This document shows positions 1 through 6,754 of a stretch of DNA of 14,976 bases, piece after piece. The notes under the pieces were generated by a model. The model was not told where the DNA came from. It did no database searches and was given only the letters and a program-made list of their open reading frames with translations. The stretch covers positions 1 through 14,976 of the forward strand of contig JBOGFJ010000216.1 in assembly GCA_050743385.1 (NCBI GenBank). Reading direction: 5' to 3'. The number at the start of each line of letters is the position of its first letter. The stretch's first letter is position 1. The stretch is from JACDBD01 sp050743385. Its GTDB lineage: Bacteria; Actinomycetota; Acidimicrobiia; IMCC26256; JACDBD01. Both the position numbers and the translations under genes were made by a program.

Positions 1-539
1 GTGATCACCAGCGCCTGGTTGGTGGCGCCCTCGTCGCCGATCGCGATCGGCAGGGCTTCGAAGGCCCCGGGCACACCCGAGGTCAGCGGGAACGAGACCG
101 GGCTCGACGTCTCGACCGGGCTGACCGGGACGGTGCCCACGGCGGGGATACCCGCTCCCTCGAGGATCGGGAGGAGGTTGGCGCCCGTCGTGCCGTTGAA
201 GCCCACCGACGCGACGGCCCCCGCCTCGACCGCGTCCCGCGCGCACTGCTCGGTGTCGTTGGGGTCGAGCCCGGTGTCGCACTCGAAGACCTCGACGGTG
301 TAGTCGCCGAGGTCGCCCGATCGGTTGAGCGCCTCGACGCGCGCCTCGACGGCGGCGGGCCATTCGGTGCTCTCAGTGCCGGTAGTCGCGTCGAAGAAGG
401 GCCCGAGCGCGGCGATGACGATCGTCTGCTCGCCGCCGCCCCGAGCGCCGGCGGTGCCGGGCGCGCCGACGGCCACCACTCCCGAGACGACGGCGCTGAT
501 CGCGAGCGCAGTGATGGCGCGCATACCCCGACGGTGCAT
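1..539 (-). CDS. ABC transporter substrate-binding protein (type I periplasmic-binding fold), N-terminal part, truncated by window edge
   Basis: About 179 residues are visible; the gene continues past the left edge. The protein starts MHRRGMR, followed by a hydrophobic stretch (ITALAISAVVSGVVAV) and a likely signal-peptidase site after PGTAGA near residue 32, so it should be exported. Mature sequence resembles Leu/Ile/Val-type binding proteins: an opening beta strand (TIVIAALGPFF), then E-C-D-T-G-L-D-P-N and E-Q-C-A-R-D-A-V. Cys87 and Cys99 could form a disulfide. The ATG at 539 is preferred because seven G lie five bases upstream; an internal ATG at 524 is possible. It is clearly paralogous to the protein encoded at 13897-14976, with the same Cys spacing and the same SSPxxFPLTxGxPGxFxALP block. 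Ligand unknown; neighbours suggest an aromatic compound or its degradation product. No permease or ATPase gene is in the window. Confidence 0.85.
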   Translation of the reverse strand, partial: MHRRGMRAITALAISAVVSGVVAVGAPGTAGARGGGEQTIVIAALGPFFDATTGTESTEWPAAVEARVEALNRSGDLGDYTVEVFECDTGLDPNDTEQCARDAVEAGAVASVGFNGTTGANLLPILEGAGIPAVGTVPVSPVETSSPVSFPLTSGVPGAFEALPIAIGDEGATNQALVI

Positions 540-660
540 CGGATCCCCCCCGCCTCTCGCGGCGCCGACGACCCGGCCTCCGGGGCGGATCGTCGGACAG
601 TATTGTTGGATAAGCGGTGAGCAGTCTAACGAGTTGCGTCCCCGGTGCAAGACCCCGGGA

Positions 661-690
661 TTTAACCGGAACCGGTCCTCCGATTAGGGT
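661..690 (+). promoter_or_regulatory. Candidate promoter of the SDR-MarR operon
   Basis: TTTAAC (661-666) and TAGGGT (685-690) are separated by 18 bases. The -10 fits the loose TAnnnT pattern common in actinobacteria and the -35 is weak. The predicted start near 697 would put the palindrome at 702-721 just downstream, a normal place for a repressor site. Inferred from sequence alone. Confidence 0.35.
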
Positions 691-701
691 CAGGCCCTGC
701 C

Positions 702-721
702 CCGACCGACCGGACGGTCGG
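702..721. promoter_or_regulatory. 20-base near-perfect palindrome, putative repressor operator
   Basis: CCGACCGACCGGACGGTCGG reads the same on both strands except for one mismatched pair (A709/A714): 7-base arms around an ACCGGA centre. It lies between the candidate -10 and the GAGGAAGGAG ribosome site at 721-730 of the SDR gene. Size and symmetry resemble operators of TetR-family regulators. It does not match the repeat at the TetR gene of this window (12650-12669), so the regulator may be encoded elsewhere. Confidence 0.5.
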
Positions 722-737
722 AGGAAGGAGCATACCC

Positions 738-1565
738 ATGCGGCTCCGCGAGCGCATCGCCCTGGTCACCGGCGCGGGCTCCGGCATCGGGGCGAGCACC
801 GCCGCGCTCTTCGCAGCCGAAGGTGCGACCGTGGTGGTGAATGACGTTGCGCGGACCGCGGCCGAGCAGACGGCGGCGGCGCTGCCGCGTCGCGAGGGTG
901 GCCACTGGGCATTCGCCGCCGACGTCGCGAGCAGCGCCGCGGTGGGGGCCATGTTCGACGACGTGCGCGACCGTCATGGTCGTCTCGACGTGCTCGTGAA
1001 CAACGCCGGGATCTCCGAGGGCGCACCCGGCGAGACCGCGCGTGTGAACACGAACGCGGCCGCGGTGCTCGCCGACGTGATGGGCGGGGCTCCCCGCGCC
1101 GTGCACTGGGACATCACACCGCACATCACCGACGAGTCGTGGTCGCGCATGCTCGCCGTCCATCTGTCCGGCACCTTCTTCTGCTGCCGGGCCGCCATCC
1201 CGTTGATGGAGGCCGCCGGCGGAGGATCGATCGTGAACCTTTCGAGCGCGGGCGCGCTCCTCGGCCAGCCCGGGGTACCCCACTACGCCGCCGCGAAGGC
1301 CGGGATCCTGGGGCTCACGAGGTCGCTCGCGGGCGAGCTCGGGTCGCGAGGCGTCCGCGTGAACGCACTGTGCCCCGGCACGATCGACACCCCGATGACC
1401 AAGGACATCGACGAGGCCTTCCGGATCATGGTGGCCGCGACCGCGCCGCTGCCGCGCCTAGCCGATCCCGGCGAGGTGGCGACGGCGGCACTCTTCCTGG
1501 CGAGCGACGAGAGCTCGTTCTTCACCGGCCAGACCCTGGAGCCCAACGGCGGCATCCACATGTAG
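738..1565 (+). CDS. SDR-family NAD(P)-dependent oxidoreductase
   Basis: A 275-residue classical short-chain dehydrogenase/reductase. Visible motifs: cofactor-binding TGAGSGIG (residues 11-18), Asp36 after the second strand (suggesting NAD rather than NADP), the D62-V pair contacting adenine, NNAG (88-91), and catalytic Ser170, Tyr183 and Lys187 (YAAAK). The C-terminal P-G-T-I-D-T-P and F-x-T-G-Q segments also fit. Two things are unusual: about 20-25 extra residues between NNAG and the W-x-R-M-L-A-V-H helix (residues 94-125), and His142 where classical members have the active-site Asn. A strong ribosome site, GAGGAAGGAG, precedes the ATG by seven bases. The MarR gene follows after 19 bases, so they probably share a transcript. 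Substrate is probably a secondary alcohol or ketone, but it cannot be named. Confidence 0.9.
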   Translation: MRLRERIALVTGAGSGIGASTAALFAAEGATVVVNDVARTAAEQTAAALPRREGGHWAFAADVASSAAVGAMFDDVRDRHGRLDVLVNNAGISEGAPGETARVNTNAAAVLADVMGGAPRAVHWDITPHITDESWSRMLAVHLSGTFFCCRAAIPLMEAAGGGSIVNLSSAGALLGQPGVPHYAAAKAGILGLTRSLAGELGSRGVRVNALCPGTIDTPMTKDIDEAFRIMVAATAPLPRLADPGEVATAALFLASDESSFFTGQTLEPNGGIHM

Positions 1566-1584
1566 ACGGGGGCAGAATGCGCCG

Positions 1585-2121
1585 ATGCCAGACCAGCCCG
1601 TAACACGGCGGGGGCGCGGGGTGCCCGATCGAGCCGGCTTCGATGAGGTCGTGCTCGCGCGCATCGCCGAGCTCGAGCCCGACGCCGATCGAGACGCGAT
1701 TGCGGTCGTGTTCAATCTGATGCGACTGGCCAATGTCGTCAGCGCCGACGTCGAATCGGCCGTGCACCGACCCCGCGGGCTGTCGTGGGCAGGCTTCCGG
1801 ATCCTCTTCGCGCTCTGGGCCGCCGGCTCGCTCGAGCCCCGGGTGCTCGCCCGTCTCGCCGGGGTCACCAGGGCGAGCATCTCGAGTGTCCTGAACACAC
1901 TCGAACGCGACGGGCTCGTGGAGCGCCGGCGCGAGTCGGCCGATCGCCGCATGGTGGCCGTGCTGCTGACCCCGCGCGGGCGCGAATCGGTCGCGACCGC
2001 CTTCCGCGGCCACCACGAGCGGGAGCGGGCGTGGCTCGCACCCCTGTCGCGTGCCGAGACGCGGACCCTGTCCCAGCTCCTGCACCGCCTCCTCGCCGAG
2101 GGCCCCGCCCGCGACGGTTGA
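1585..2121 (+). CDS. MarR-family transcriptional regulator
   Basis: A 178-residue winged-helix protein. The DNA-binding part spans about residues 70-135: a helix-turn-helix (RVLARLAGVTRASISSVL, recognition helix near 96-107), then T-L-E-R-D-G-L-V-E-R and a wing carrying the family signature D120-R121-R122. Flanking helices would form the dimer interface. In enteric bacteria the homoprotocatechuate operon is repressed by HpaR, also a MarR protein, and this gene sits directly before an hpaB-type operon, so an HpaR-like role is likely. The start ATG at 1585 has only a weak G-rich site (1568-1572) at long spacing. Its stop codon lies inside the -35 box of the next operon. The effector is probably the aromatic substrate or a ring-cleavage product; this is inferred, not visible. 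Confidence 0.88.
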   Translation: MPDQPVTRRGRGVPDRAGFDEVVLARIAELEPDADRDAIAVVFNLMRLANVVSADVESAVHRPRGLSWAGFRILFALWAAGSLEPRVLARLAGVTRASISSVLNTLERDGLVERRRESADRRMVAVLLTPRGRESVATAFRGHHERERAWLAPLSRAETRTLSQLLHRLLAEGPARDG

Positions 2122-2152
2122 CGCCGCGCCGCCCGAATCATAAGATCTCTAA
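2118..2152 (+). promoter_or_regulatory. Promoter of the hpaB operon with overlapping candidate MarR operator
   Basis: TTGACG (2118-2123) and TAAGAT (2141-2146) are exactly 17 bases apart, the best sigma-70-like promoter in the window. The -35 overlaps the MarR stop codon. The -10 forms the first half of TAAGATCTCTAA (2141-2152), a 12-mer with an AGATCT centre that recurs exactly at 11996-12007 in front of the other catabolic operon. A protein bound here would block initiation. Confidence 0.6.
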
Positions 2153-2180
2153 TCATCTCGTGGGCCGGTGAGGGGGGTCG

Positions 2181-3614
2181 GTGGGAGCGCGAACGGGCAA
2201 GGAGTACCTCGACGGCCTCCGTGACGACCGCGCGATCTGGCTCGAGGGGGAACGCGTGCCCGACGTCACCGACCACCCGGCGTTCGCGGGCGCGCTGCGC
2301 ACGATGGTCGAGCTCTACGACCTCCAGCACACCTCGGCCGACGTCTGTCTCGTGCGTGAGAGTGGCACCGGAGAGTCGCGGAACGCGAGTCACGTCATCC
2401 CCCGCTCGCGCGAAGACCTGGCGCGCCGCCACGCCGCGCTCCGCCGCACCGCGGAGCACACTGTCGGCTTGATGGGCCGCACGCCCGACTACCTCAACGT
2501 GACCGTCGCCGGCTTCGCCGGCAGGGCAGACGTGTGGGCCGGCGACGGCGGGAACGAGGCTGGCGCCGCCCATCTCGTCGCCTACCAGGAGGAGCTGGCG
2601 CGCCGCGACCTCGCGCTCACGCACACCATCGTCCACCCCACGGTCGACAAGAGCATTCCCGAGGTCGACGCCGGCGACGGCGAGGTCGCGGTCCACAAGA
2701 TCGCCGACACCGCACACGGGATCGTCGTGCGCGGCGCGCGCGTTCTCGCCACGCTCGCCCCGTTCGCCGACGAGCTTCTCGTGTACACCGGGCAGCCCAT
2801 ACCGAAGGACGCGGCGCGCTATGCCCTCTCCTTCGTCGTGCCGGTGAGCACGCCGGGACTGAAGGTCCTCTGTCGGGACAGCTTCTCGAGTCGCCACGGC
2901 CGTTTCGACCGCCCGTTCTCCAGCCGCTTCGACGAGCAGGACGCGTTCGTGATCTTCGACGACGTCGAGGTACCCCGCGAGCGCGTCTTCATCGACGGGG
3001 ACGTTGACGTCTACAACAGGGTGATGACGGCCGGTTGGGTGGCCAACGTGATGCAGCAGACCACGATCCGCGCCCACGTGAAGCTCGAGTTCGCTTACGA
3101 GCTCGCCACCCGGATGGCGGATGCCATCAATGCCGACGACGCCGCCACGAAGGAGATGCTGGGCGAGCTCTGGACGTACGGCGAGCTCACCCGGGCCGCG
3201 CTGGCGGCGGCCGAGGCCGGTGCCGCCGACTGCGGGAACGGCACGTGGTTCTGCGACGAGCGGCCGTTCCGAGCACTCCGGCCGACGTTGCCGCGGTGGT
3301 TCCCGCGGGTCAACGAGATCCTGAAGTTGCTCGGTTCGCACAACCTCCTGGCGACGCCGTCGGCGGGAGACTTCGACGACCCCGAGCTGAGCACGCTTCT
3401 CCCTCGCTACTTCCAGGGCGCCAACGGAGTGGGCGCGCGCGAGCGGGTCGCGCTCTTCCGGGCGGCGTGGGACTTCGCAGCGTCGTCGCTCGGCGAGCGC
3501 AACGAGCTCTATGAGCGCTACTACCTCGCGTCGGCCTCCCGTACGTACCAGCTTGCGCACCAGGTAGCCCGGCGCGAGATCGACGGGTCACTCGTCGACT
3601 CGGTCCTCGCGTGA
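2181..3614 (+). CDS. hpaB: HpaB-type FADH2-dependent aromatic monooxygenase (4-hydroxyphenylacetate 3-monooxygenase family)
   Basis: A 477-residue protein, the usual length for the oxygenase component of two-component flavin monooxygenases (HpaB, PvcC, TftD). It hydroxylates a phenol ortho to its hydroxyl using FADH2 from a separate reductase. The start (MGARTGKEYLDGLRD, then WLEGERVPDVTDHPAF) is characteristic. Arg100 and Tyr104 in R-T-P-D-Y and His148 in T-H-T match the Arg/Tyr/His set known to hold the phenol in HpaB structures. The C-terminal half (about 275-470) is the helical flavin/tetramer domain. GTG start at 2181 is supported by six G three bases upstream (2172-2177). It opens a five-gene operon and overlaps the next gene by four bases. 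No HpaC flavin reductase is present. Exact substrate is inferred from the HpaD and HpaE neighbours. Confidence 0.88.
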   Translation: MGARTGKEYLDGLRDDRAIWLEGERVPDVTDHPAFAGALRTMVELYDLQHTSADVCLVRESGTGESRNASHVIPRSREDLARRHAALRRTAEHTVGLMGRTPDYLNVTVAGFAGRADVWAGDGGNEAGAAHLVAYQEELARRDLALTHTIVHPTVDKSIPEVDAGDGEVAVHKIADTAHGIVVRGARVLATLAPFADELLVYTGQPIPKDAARYALSFVVPVSTPGLKVLCRDSFSSRHGRFDRPFSSRFDEQDAFVIFDDVEVPRERVFIDGDVDVYNRVMTAGWVANVMQQTTIRAHVKLEFAYELATRMADAINADDAATKEMLGELWTYGELTRAALAAAEAGAADCGNGTWFCDERPFRALRPTLPRWFPRVNEILKLLGSHNLLATPSAGDFDDPELSTLLPRYFQGANGVGARERVALFRAAWDFAASSLGERNELYERYYLASASRTYQLAHQVARREIDGSLVDSVLA

Positions 3615-5095
3615 GCGGAGCCACCGCAGTGGTGGCCGGGGTGGACGTTCCCACGGACCACTGGATCGGCGGCGAGAGGGTGGCGTCGGGTGGAGATACG
3701 CGTTTTGAAGTGTGCTCACCGATCGACGGCGCCCGCCTCGCCCAGGTAGCCGCGGGCGGGAGGGCAGAGGTCGACGCCGCGGTCGACGCGGCCCGCGGGG
3801 CGTTTCCAGGGTGGGCAGCCCTGGGGCCGTCGGGGCGGTATGCGACCCTCGCCCGCCTCGCCGACCTCGTGCGCGCCCGGCGCGAGGAGCTCGCACGGGT
3901 GGAGACGGAGGACAACGGCTCCCTGCTCCTCGGGAACACGAAGAACGTGATCGACCGTGCCGCGCACAACATCGAGTTCTTCGCCGACTTCGCTCGGACG
4001 CTCGCACACAACCCGATCGCGGGCCGCGTGAGCGACAACCACGTGCGGTATGAGCCCGCCGGAGTGGCGGCGCTCGTGACCCCGTGGAACGCGCCGTTCA
4101 TGCTCTCGACGTGGAAGGTTGGTCCCGCGCTCGCCGCCGGCGACACGGTGGTCCTGAAGCCGCCCGAGTGGGCGCCGCTCACCTGCTCTCTCCTCGCCGA
4201 CCTCGCCGACGAGGCCGGCGTGCCCGCGGGCGTGCTCAATGTTGTGCAGGGTGACGGCGAGGACGCGGGCGCCGCGCTCGTCGCGCACCCGGGGGTCGAC
4301 CGCGTCAGCTTCACCGGGTCACCCGGGACCGGTCGCAGCATCATGGCCGCGGCGGCGGGAAACCTCGCGCCGGTAAGCCTCGAGCTCGGCGGAAAGTCCC
4401 CGTTCGTCGTGTTCGCCGACGCCGACCTCGATGCGGCCGCGAAGGAGGTGGCCGGCCAGTACATCAACGCCGGGCAGGTGTGTCTCGCGGGAACGCGTGT
4501 CCTGGTCGAGGAGCGCGTCGCCGGCGACTTCTTGGTGAGAGTGCGAGCCGCGGTCGACCGGCTGCCCGTCGGTGACCCGCGGGACCTCGCGACCCGCGTC
4601 GGACCGTTGATCCACCCCGAGCACTTCACCCGCGTGTGCGGCTTCGTCGAACGGGCGACGGCGGCCGGCGCCCGACCACTCTTGGGTGGCGGTCCCCACG
4701 AGCGCGGTGGCCTCTTCTACGCACCGACGCTGCTCGCCGGCGCCGCCCCCGACAGCGAGATTGCCCAGACGGAGGTCTTCGGGCCCGTCCTCACATGGCA
4801 TCCGTTCGCCACCGAGGCGGAGGCCGTCGATCTCGCCAACAGCACCGCCTATGGCCTGGCCGCGACGATCTTCACGACCGACGAGGCCCGCGCCATGCGC
4901 ACCGCCGCGGCCATCCGAGCAGGGACGGTGTGGGTGAACTGCTTCTTCGTGCGCGACCTGGCGGCGCCGTTCGGTGGCGCCGGCATCTCGGGAATCGGTC
5001 GCGAGGGGGGAGAGTGGAGCTTCGACTTCTATTGCGACGTGAAAAACGTGTCCATCCGCCGGGACTCGTTCACAGGAGATGCAGGCCGTGGGTGA
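3611..5095 (+). CDS. hpaE: Aldehyde dehydrogenase, HpaE-type (5-carboxymethyl-2-hydroxymuconate semialdehyde dehydrogenase)
   Basis: A 494-residue NAD-dependent aldehyde dehydrogenase. Catalytic Asn160 (TPWNAPF), Glu258 (LELGGKS) and Cys291 (AGQVCLAG) are all present. N-T-K-N-V followed by A-H-N-I-E-F-F-A, and the C-terminal V-R-D-L-x-x-P-F-G-G and G-R-E-G-G-E-x-S-F-x-x-x-x-x-V-K-N-V blocks, are those of HpaE, which oxidises the ring-cleavage semialdehyde of homoprotocatechuate. The GTG start overlaps the monooxygenase stop in a GTGA junction, implying translational coupling. The next gene probably begins eight bases inside this one. Gene order monooxygenase, dehydrogenase, ring-cleavage dioxygenase supports the assignment; a related hydroxymuconic semialdehyde is the main alternative substrate. 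Confidence 0.88.
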   Translation: MSGATAVVAGVDVPTDHWIGGERVASGGDTRFEVCSPIDGARLAQVAAGGRAEVDAAVDAARGAFPGWAALGPSGRYATLARLADLVRARREELARVETEDNGSLLLGNTKNVIDRAAHNIEFFADFARTLAHNPIAGRVSDNHVRYEPAGVAALVTPWNAPFMLSTWKVGPALAAGDTVVLKPPEWAPLTCSLLADLADEAGVPAGVLNVVQGDGEDAGAALVAHPGVDRVSFTGSPGTGRSIMAAAAGNLAPVSLELGGKSPFVVFADADLDAAAKEVAGQYINAGQVCLAGTRVLVEERVAGDFLVRVRAAVDRLPVGDPRDLATRVGPLIHPEHFTRVCGFVERATAAGARPLLGGGPHERGGLFYAPTLLAGAAPDSEIAQTEVFGPVLTWHPFATEAEAVDLANSTAYGLAATIFTTDEARAMRTAAAIRAGTVWVNCFFVRDLAAPFGGAGISGIGREGGEWSFDFYCDVKNVSIRRDSFTGDAGRG

Positions 5096-5951
5096 GATCG
5101 TCGGCGCGGCCGTGCTCGGCCACCAACCCACGATCATGCTCCCGGCGGAGCAGCGGGTACGTCTGGGTCACGGGCGCGACACGACCCTCGTCGCCGGCTT
5201 CTCCGAGGTGCGGAACCGCCTCGACGCAGCCGGCGCGGACACGTTGGTGATCCTCGACACGCACTGGTTCACCACGTTCGAGCACGTGCTGGCCGGGCAC
5301 GAGCGCCGCCGCGGCGTCTACACGTCCGAGGAGGTCCCCCGGGTGATCTGTGACTACGAGTACGACTACCCGGGCGCGCCCGGGCTCGCGCGGATCGTGC
5401 ATACGGCAGCCAAGCAACGCGGGTTGGAGACCACGAATGTGACCACGCCGAGTCTCCCGCTCCACTACCCCACGCTGAACCTCGTGCACTGGCTGCAGCG
5501 CGACGAGCAGGTGCTCTCCATCGGCATCTGTCAGACGGCCGCGACCGACGACTTCCTCGACCTCGGCGCGACGCTCGCCGATGCGATCCGGGAGAGCGAC
5601 CGGCGGGTGGCCTTGCTCGGGAGTGGGGGGATGAGCCATCGGTTCTGGCCACTGCGCGAGCTCGGCGACCACATGGGCTACGGCCCCGACGACGTGATCT
5701 CCGACGAGGCCAGGGACGCGGACGCCCACGTGATCGAGCTCTGGGCGCGCGGCGACCACGCCGGTGTGATCGACTTCTACCCCGAGTTCCGCCGCCTTTC
5801 GCCCGAGGGCCTCTTCGGGCATTACCTCGTGCTCGCCGGCGCGTTCGGCGGGCGCGAATGGCGGGGGCACGGCATACAGCTGTCCGAGTACGAGAACTCG
5901 GTCGGGACCGGTCAGGTGCACGTCTGGTTCGACGTCGACGGGAAGAGGTGA
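5088..5951 (+). CDS. hpaD: Class III (LigB-type) extradiol dioxygenase, HpaD-like (3,4-dihydroxyphenylacetate 2,3-dioxygenase)
   Basis: A 287-residue non-haem Fe(II) ring-cleavage enzyme. Likely metal ligands are His12 (LGHQPT), His59 (DTHWF) and Glu240 (SPEG), matching LigB His12/His61/Glu242 in spacing; His126 and His184 (GSGGMSHRF) are the expected active-site histidines. G-V-Y-T-S-E-E-V-P, D-Y-E-Y-D-Y and the C-terminal S-V-G-T-G-Q-V-H-V are HpaD features; enteric HpaD is about 283 residues. I place the start at GTG 5088 rather than the in-frame ATG at 5079, because the only ribosome site, CAGGAG (5073-5078), directly abuts that ATG but sits nine bases before the GTG, and the protein then begins MGEIVGAAVLGH as relatives do. 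It would open the catechol made by the monooxygenase and supply the semialdehyde to the dehydrogenase. Ends six bases before the next gene. Confidence 0.87.
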   Translation: MGEIVGAAVLGHQPTIMLPAEQRVRLGHGRDTTLVAGFSEVRNRLDAAGADTLVILDTHWFTTFEHVLAGHERRRGVYTSEEVPRVICDYEYDYPGAPGLARIVHTAAKQRGLETTNVTTPSLPLHYPTLNLVHWLQRDEQVLSIGICQTAATDDFLDLGATLADAIRESDRRVALLGSGGMSHRFWPLRELGDHMGYGPDDVISDEARDADAHVIELWARGDHAGVIDFYPEFRRLSPEGLFGHYLVLAGAFGGREWRGHGIQLSEYENSVGTGQVHVWFDVDGKR

Positions 5952-5957
5952 GGTCTG

Positions 5958-6749
5958 ATGACGCTCGATGGCTGGACGCTGCCGCAGTCGGAGACGGGTC
6001 GAGCCGCCATCCTCACCGCGCCGCCGTGGCACTACTCGGGCGACATCATCGCGGTCGACTTCACCGCCGGCCCCGACGCTGTCGCCGCGCTGCTCCCGCC
6101 CGGCATGGAGCCGAAGGGCGACGGTTCGGCGTCGTTCGTGTTCGCCGACTGGTGCTCGGCCTCGGACGCCGACCCCCGCATCCGTGACGACCCCGGGCGA
6201 GGGCAGTACAAGGAGGCCTACGTCGTCCTCTACGGCATCTATGCCGGCAAGCCCGCCGGCCGGGTCCCGTTCATCTGGGTCGACAACGACCTGTCACTCG
6301 TGCGCGGGCTCATCCAGGGGTTCCCGAAGAAACTCGGCTCGATCGCCATGACCCGGCCCGTCGAGCTCGGTCAGGGCGGCGTGCGCAAGGAGACCGGCAG
6401 CCGCTTCGCCGCCCACGCGTCGTCGCAGGGTCGGCGCCTGTGCACCGCCACGGTCACCCTGAGCGAGGAGCACGAGAAGCTCTATCCGCCCGGGATCGCG
6501 ACCCCGCTTCTCCATACCCGCCTGTGGCCCTCGATCGACGGCGGCGCACCGGCAGTGCACGAGCTCTCGCGCGGGACGATCACCGATTTCGAGCTCGGGC
6601 GCGTGCACTCCGGGGATGCGACGATCGAGTTCGGGGCGTCGGAGTTCGAGGAGCTCGACCTGCTCTCGCCCCGCTCGGTCGGGCGGGGCTATGTGTTCGC
6701 GGCGGCCTTCTCGGTCACCGGGGGAACCGCGATCCCGATCGAGGAGTGA
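5958..6749 (+). CDS. Acetoacetate decarboxylase (ADC) superfamily protein
   Basis: A 263-residue protein with the ADC fold signature: Q-G-F-P-K-K (Lys124-Lys125) corresponds to the Schiff-base Lys115 and its neighbour Lys116 of clostridial acetoacetate decarboxylase, and Glu86 in Y-K-E matches the position of Glu76. The N-terminal A-A-L-L-P-P-G-M segment and F-A-D-W-C are also typical. The family decarboxylates beta-keto acids, but some members instead catalyse pyruvate aldol/dehydration chemistry. Position between the ring-cleavage dioxygenase and the HpaG-like gene, without HpaH or HpaI in the window, makes a role in breaking down the ring-cleavage product likely. Ribosome site GAAGAGGTGAGG immediately precedes it. 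Whether it is decarboxylase or hydratase-aldolase cannot be decided here. Confidence 0.85.
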   Translation: MTLDGWTLPQSETGRAAILTAPPWHYSGDIIAVDFTAGPDAVAALLPPGMEPKGDGSASFVFADWCSASDADPRIRDDPGRGQYKEAYVVLYGIYAGKPAGRVPFIWVDNDLSLVRGLIQGFPKKLGSIAMTRPVELGQGGVRKETGSRFAAHASSQGRRLCTATVTLSEEHEKLYPPGIATPLLHTRLWPSIDGGAPAVHELSRGTITDFELGRVHSGDATIEFGASEFEELDLLSPRSVGRGYVFAAAFSVTGGTAIPIEE

Positions 6750-6754
6750 GAAGC

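Larger units (their letters stand above)
540..737. promoter_or_regulatory. Divergent intergenic region between the binding-protein gene and the SDR gene
   Basis: This 198-base spacer must hold the promoters for the leftward binding-protein gene and the rightward SDR gene. An AT-richer island at about 598-632 contains, on the minus strand, TTAGAC followed after 18 bases by CAATAC; this is only a weak promoter guess for the leftward gene. The rightward promoter and a palindrome are listed separately. No coding potential was accepted here. Confidence 0.5.

Noticed and set aside
1..687. Plus-strand open frames over the left end and the promoter region
   Set aside because: The minus strand here encodes a binding protein with a signal peptide and clear similarity to the one at 13897; the plus frames are Ser/Ala/Pro-rich shadows.
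1458..3560. Long open frame on the minus strand (about 700 codons) opposite the MarR and hpaB genes
   Set aside because: Both plus-strand genes have clear family motifs; the antisense translation is low-complexity and has no recognisable domain.
6440..6754. Upstream extension of the FAH-family frame
   Set aside because: It overlaps the ADC-family gene out of frame; GAGGAG before ATG 6755 marks the true start.
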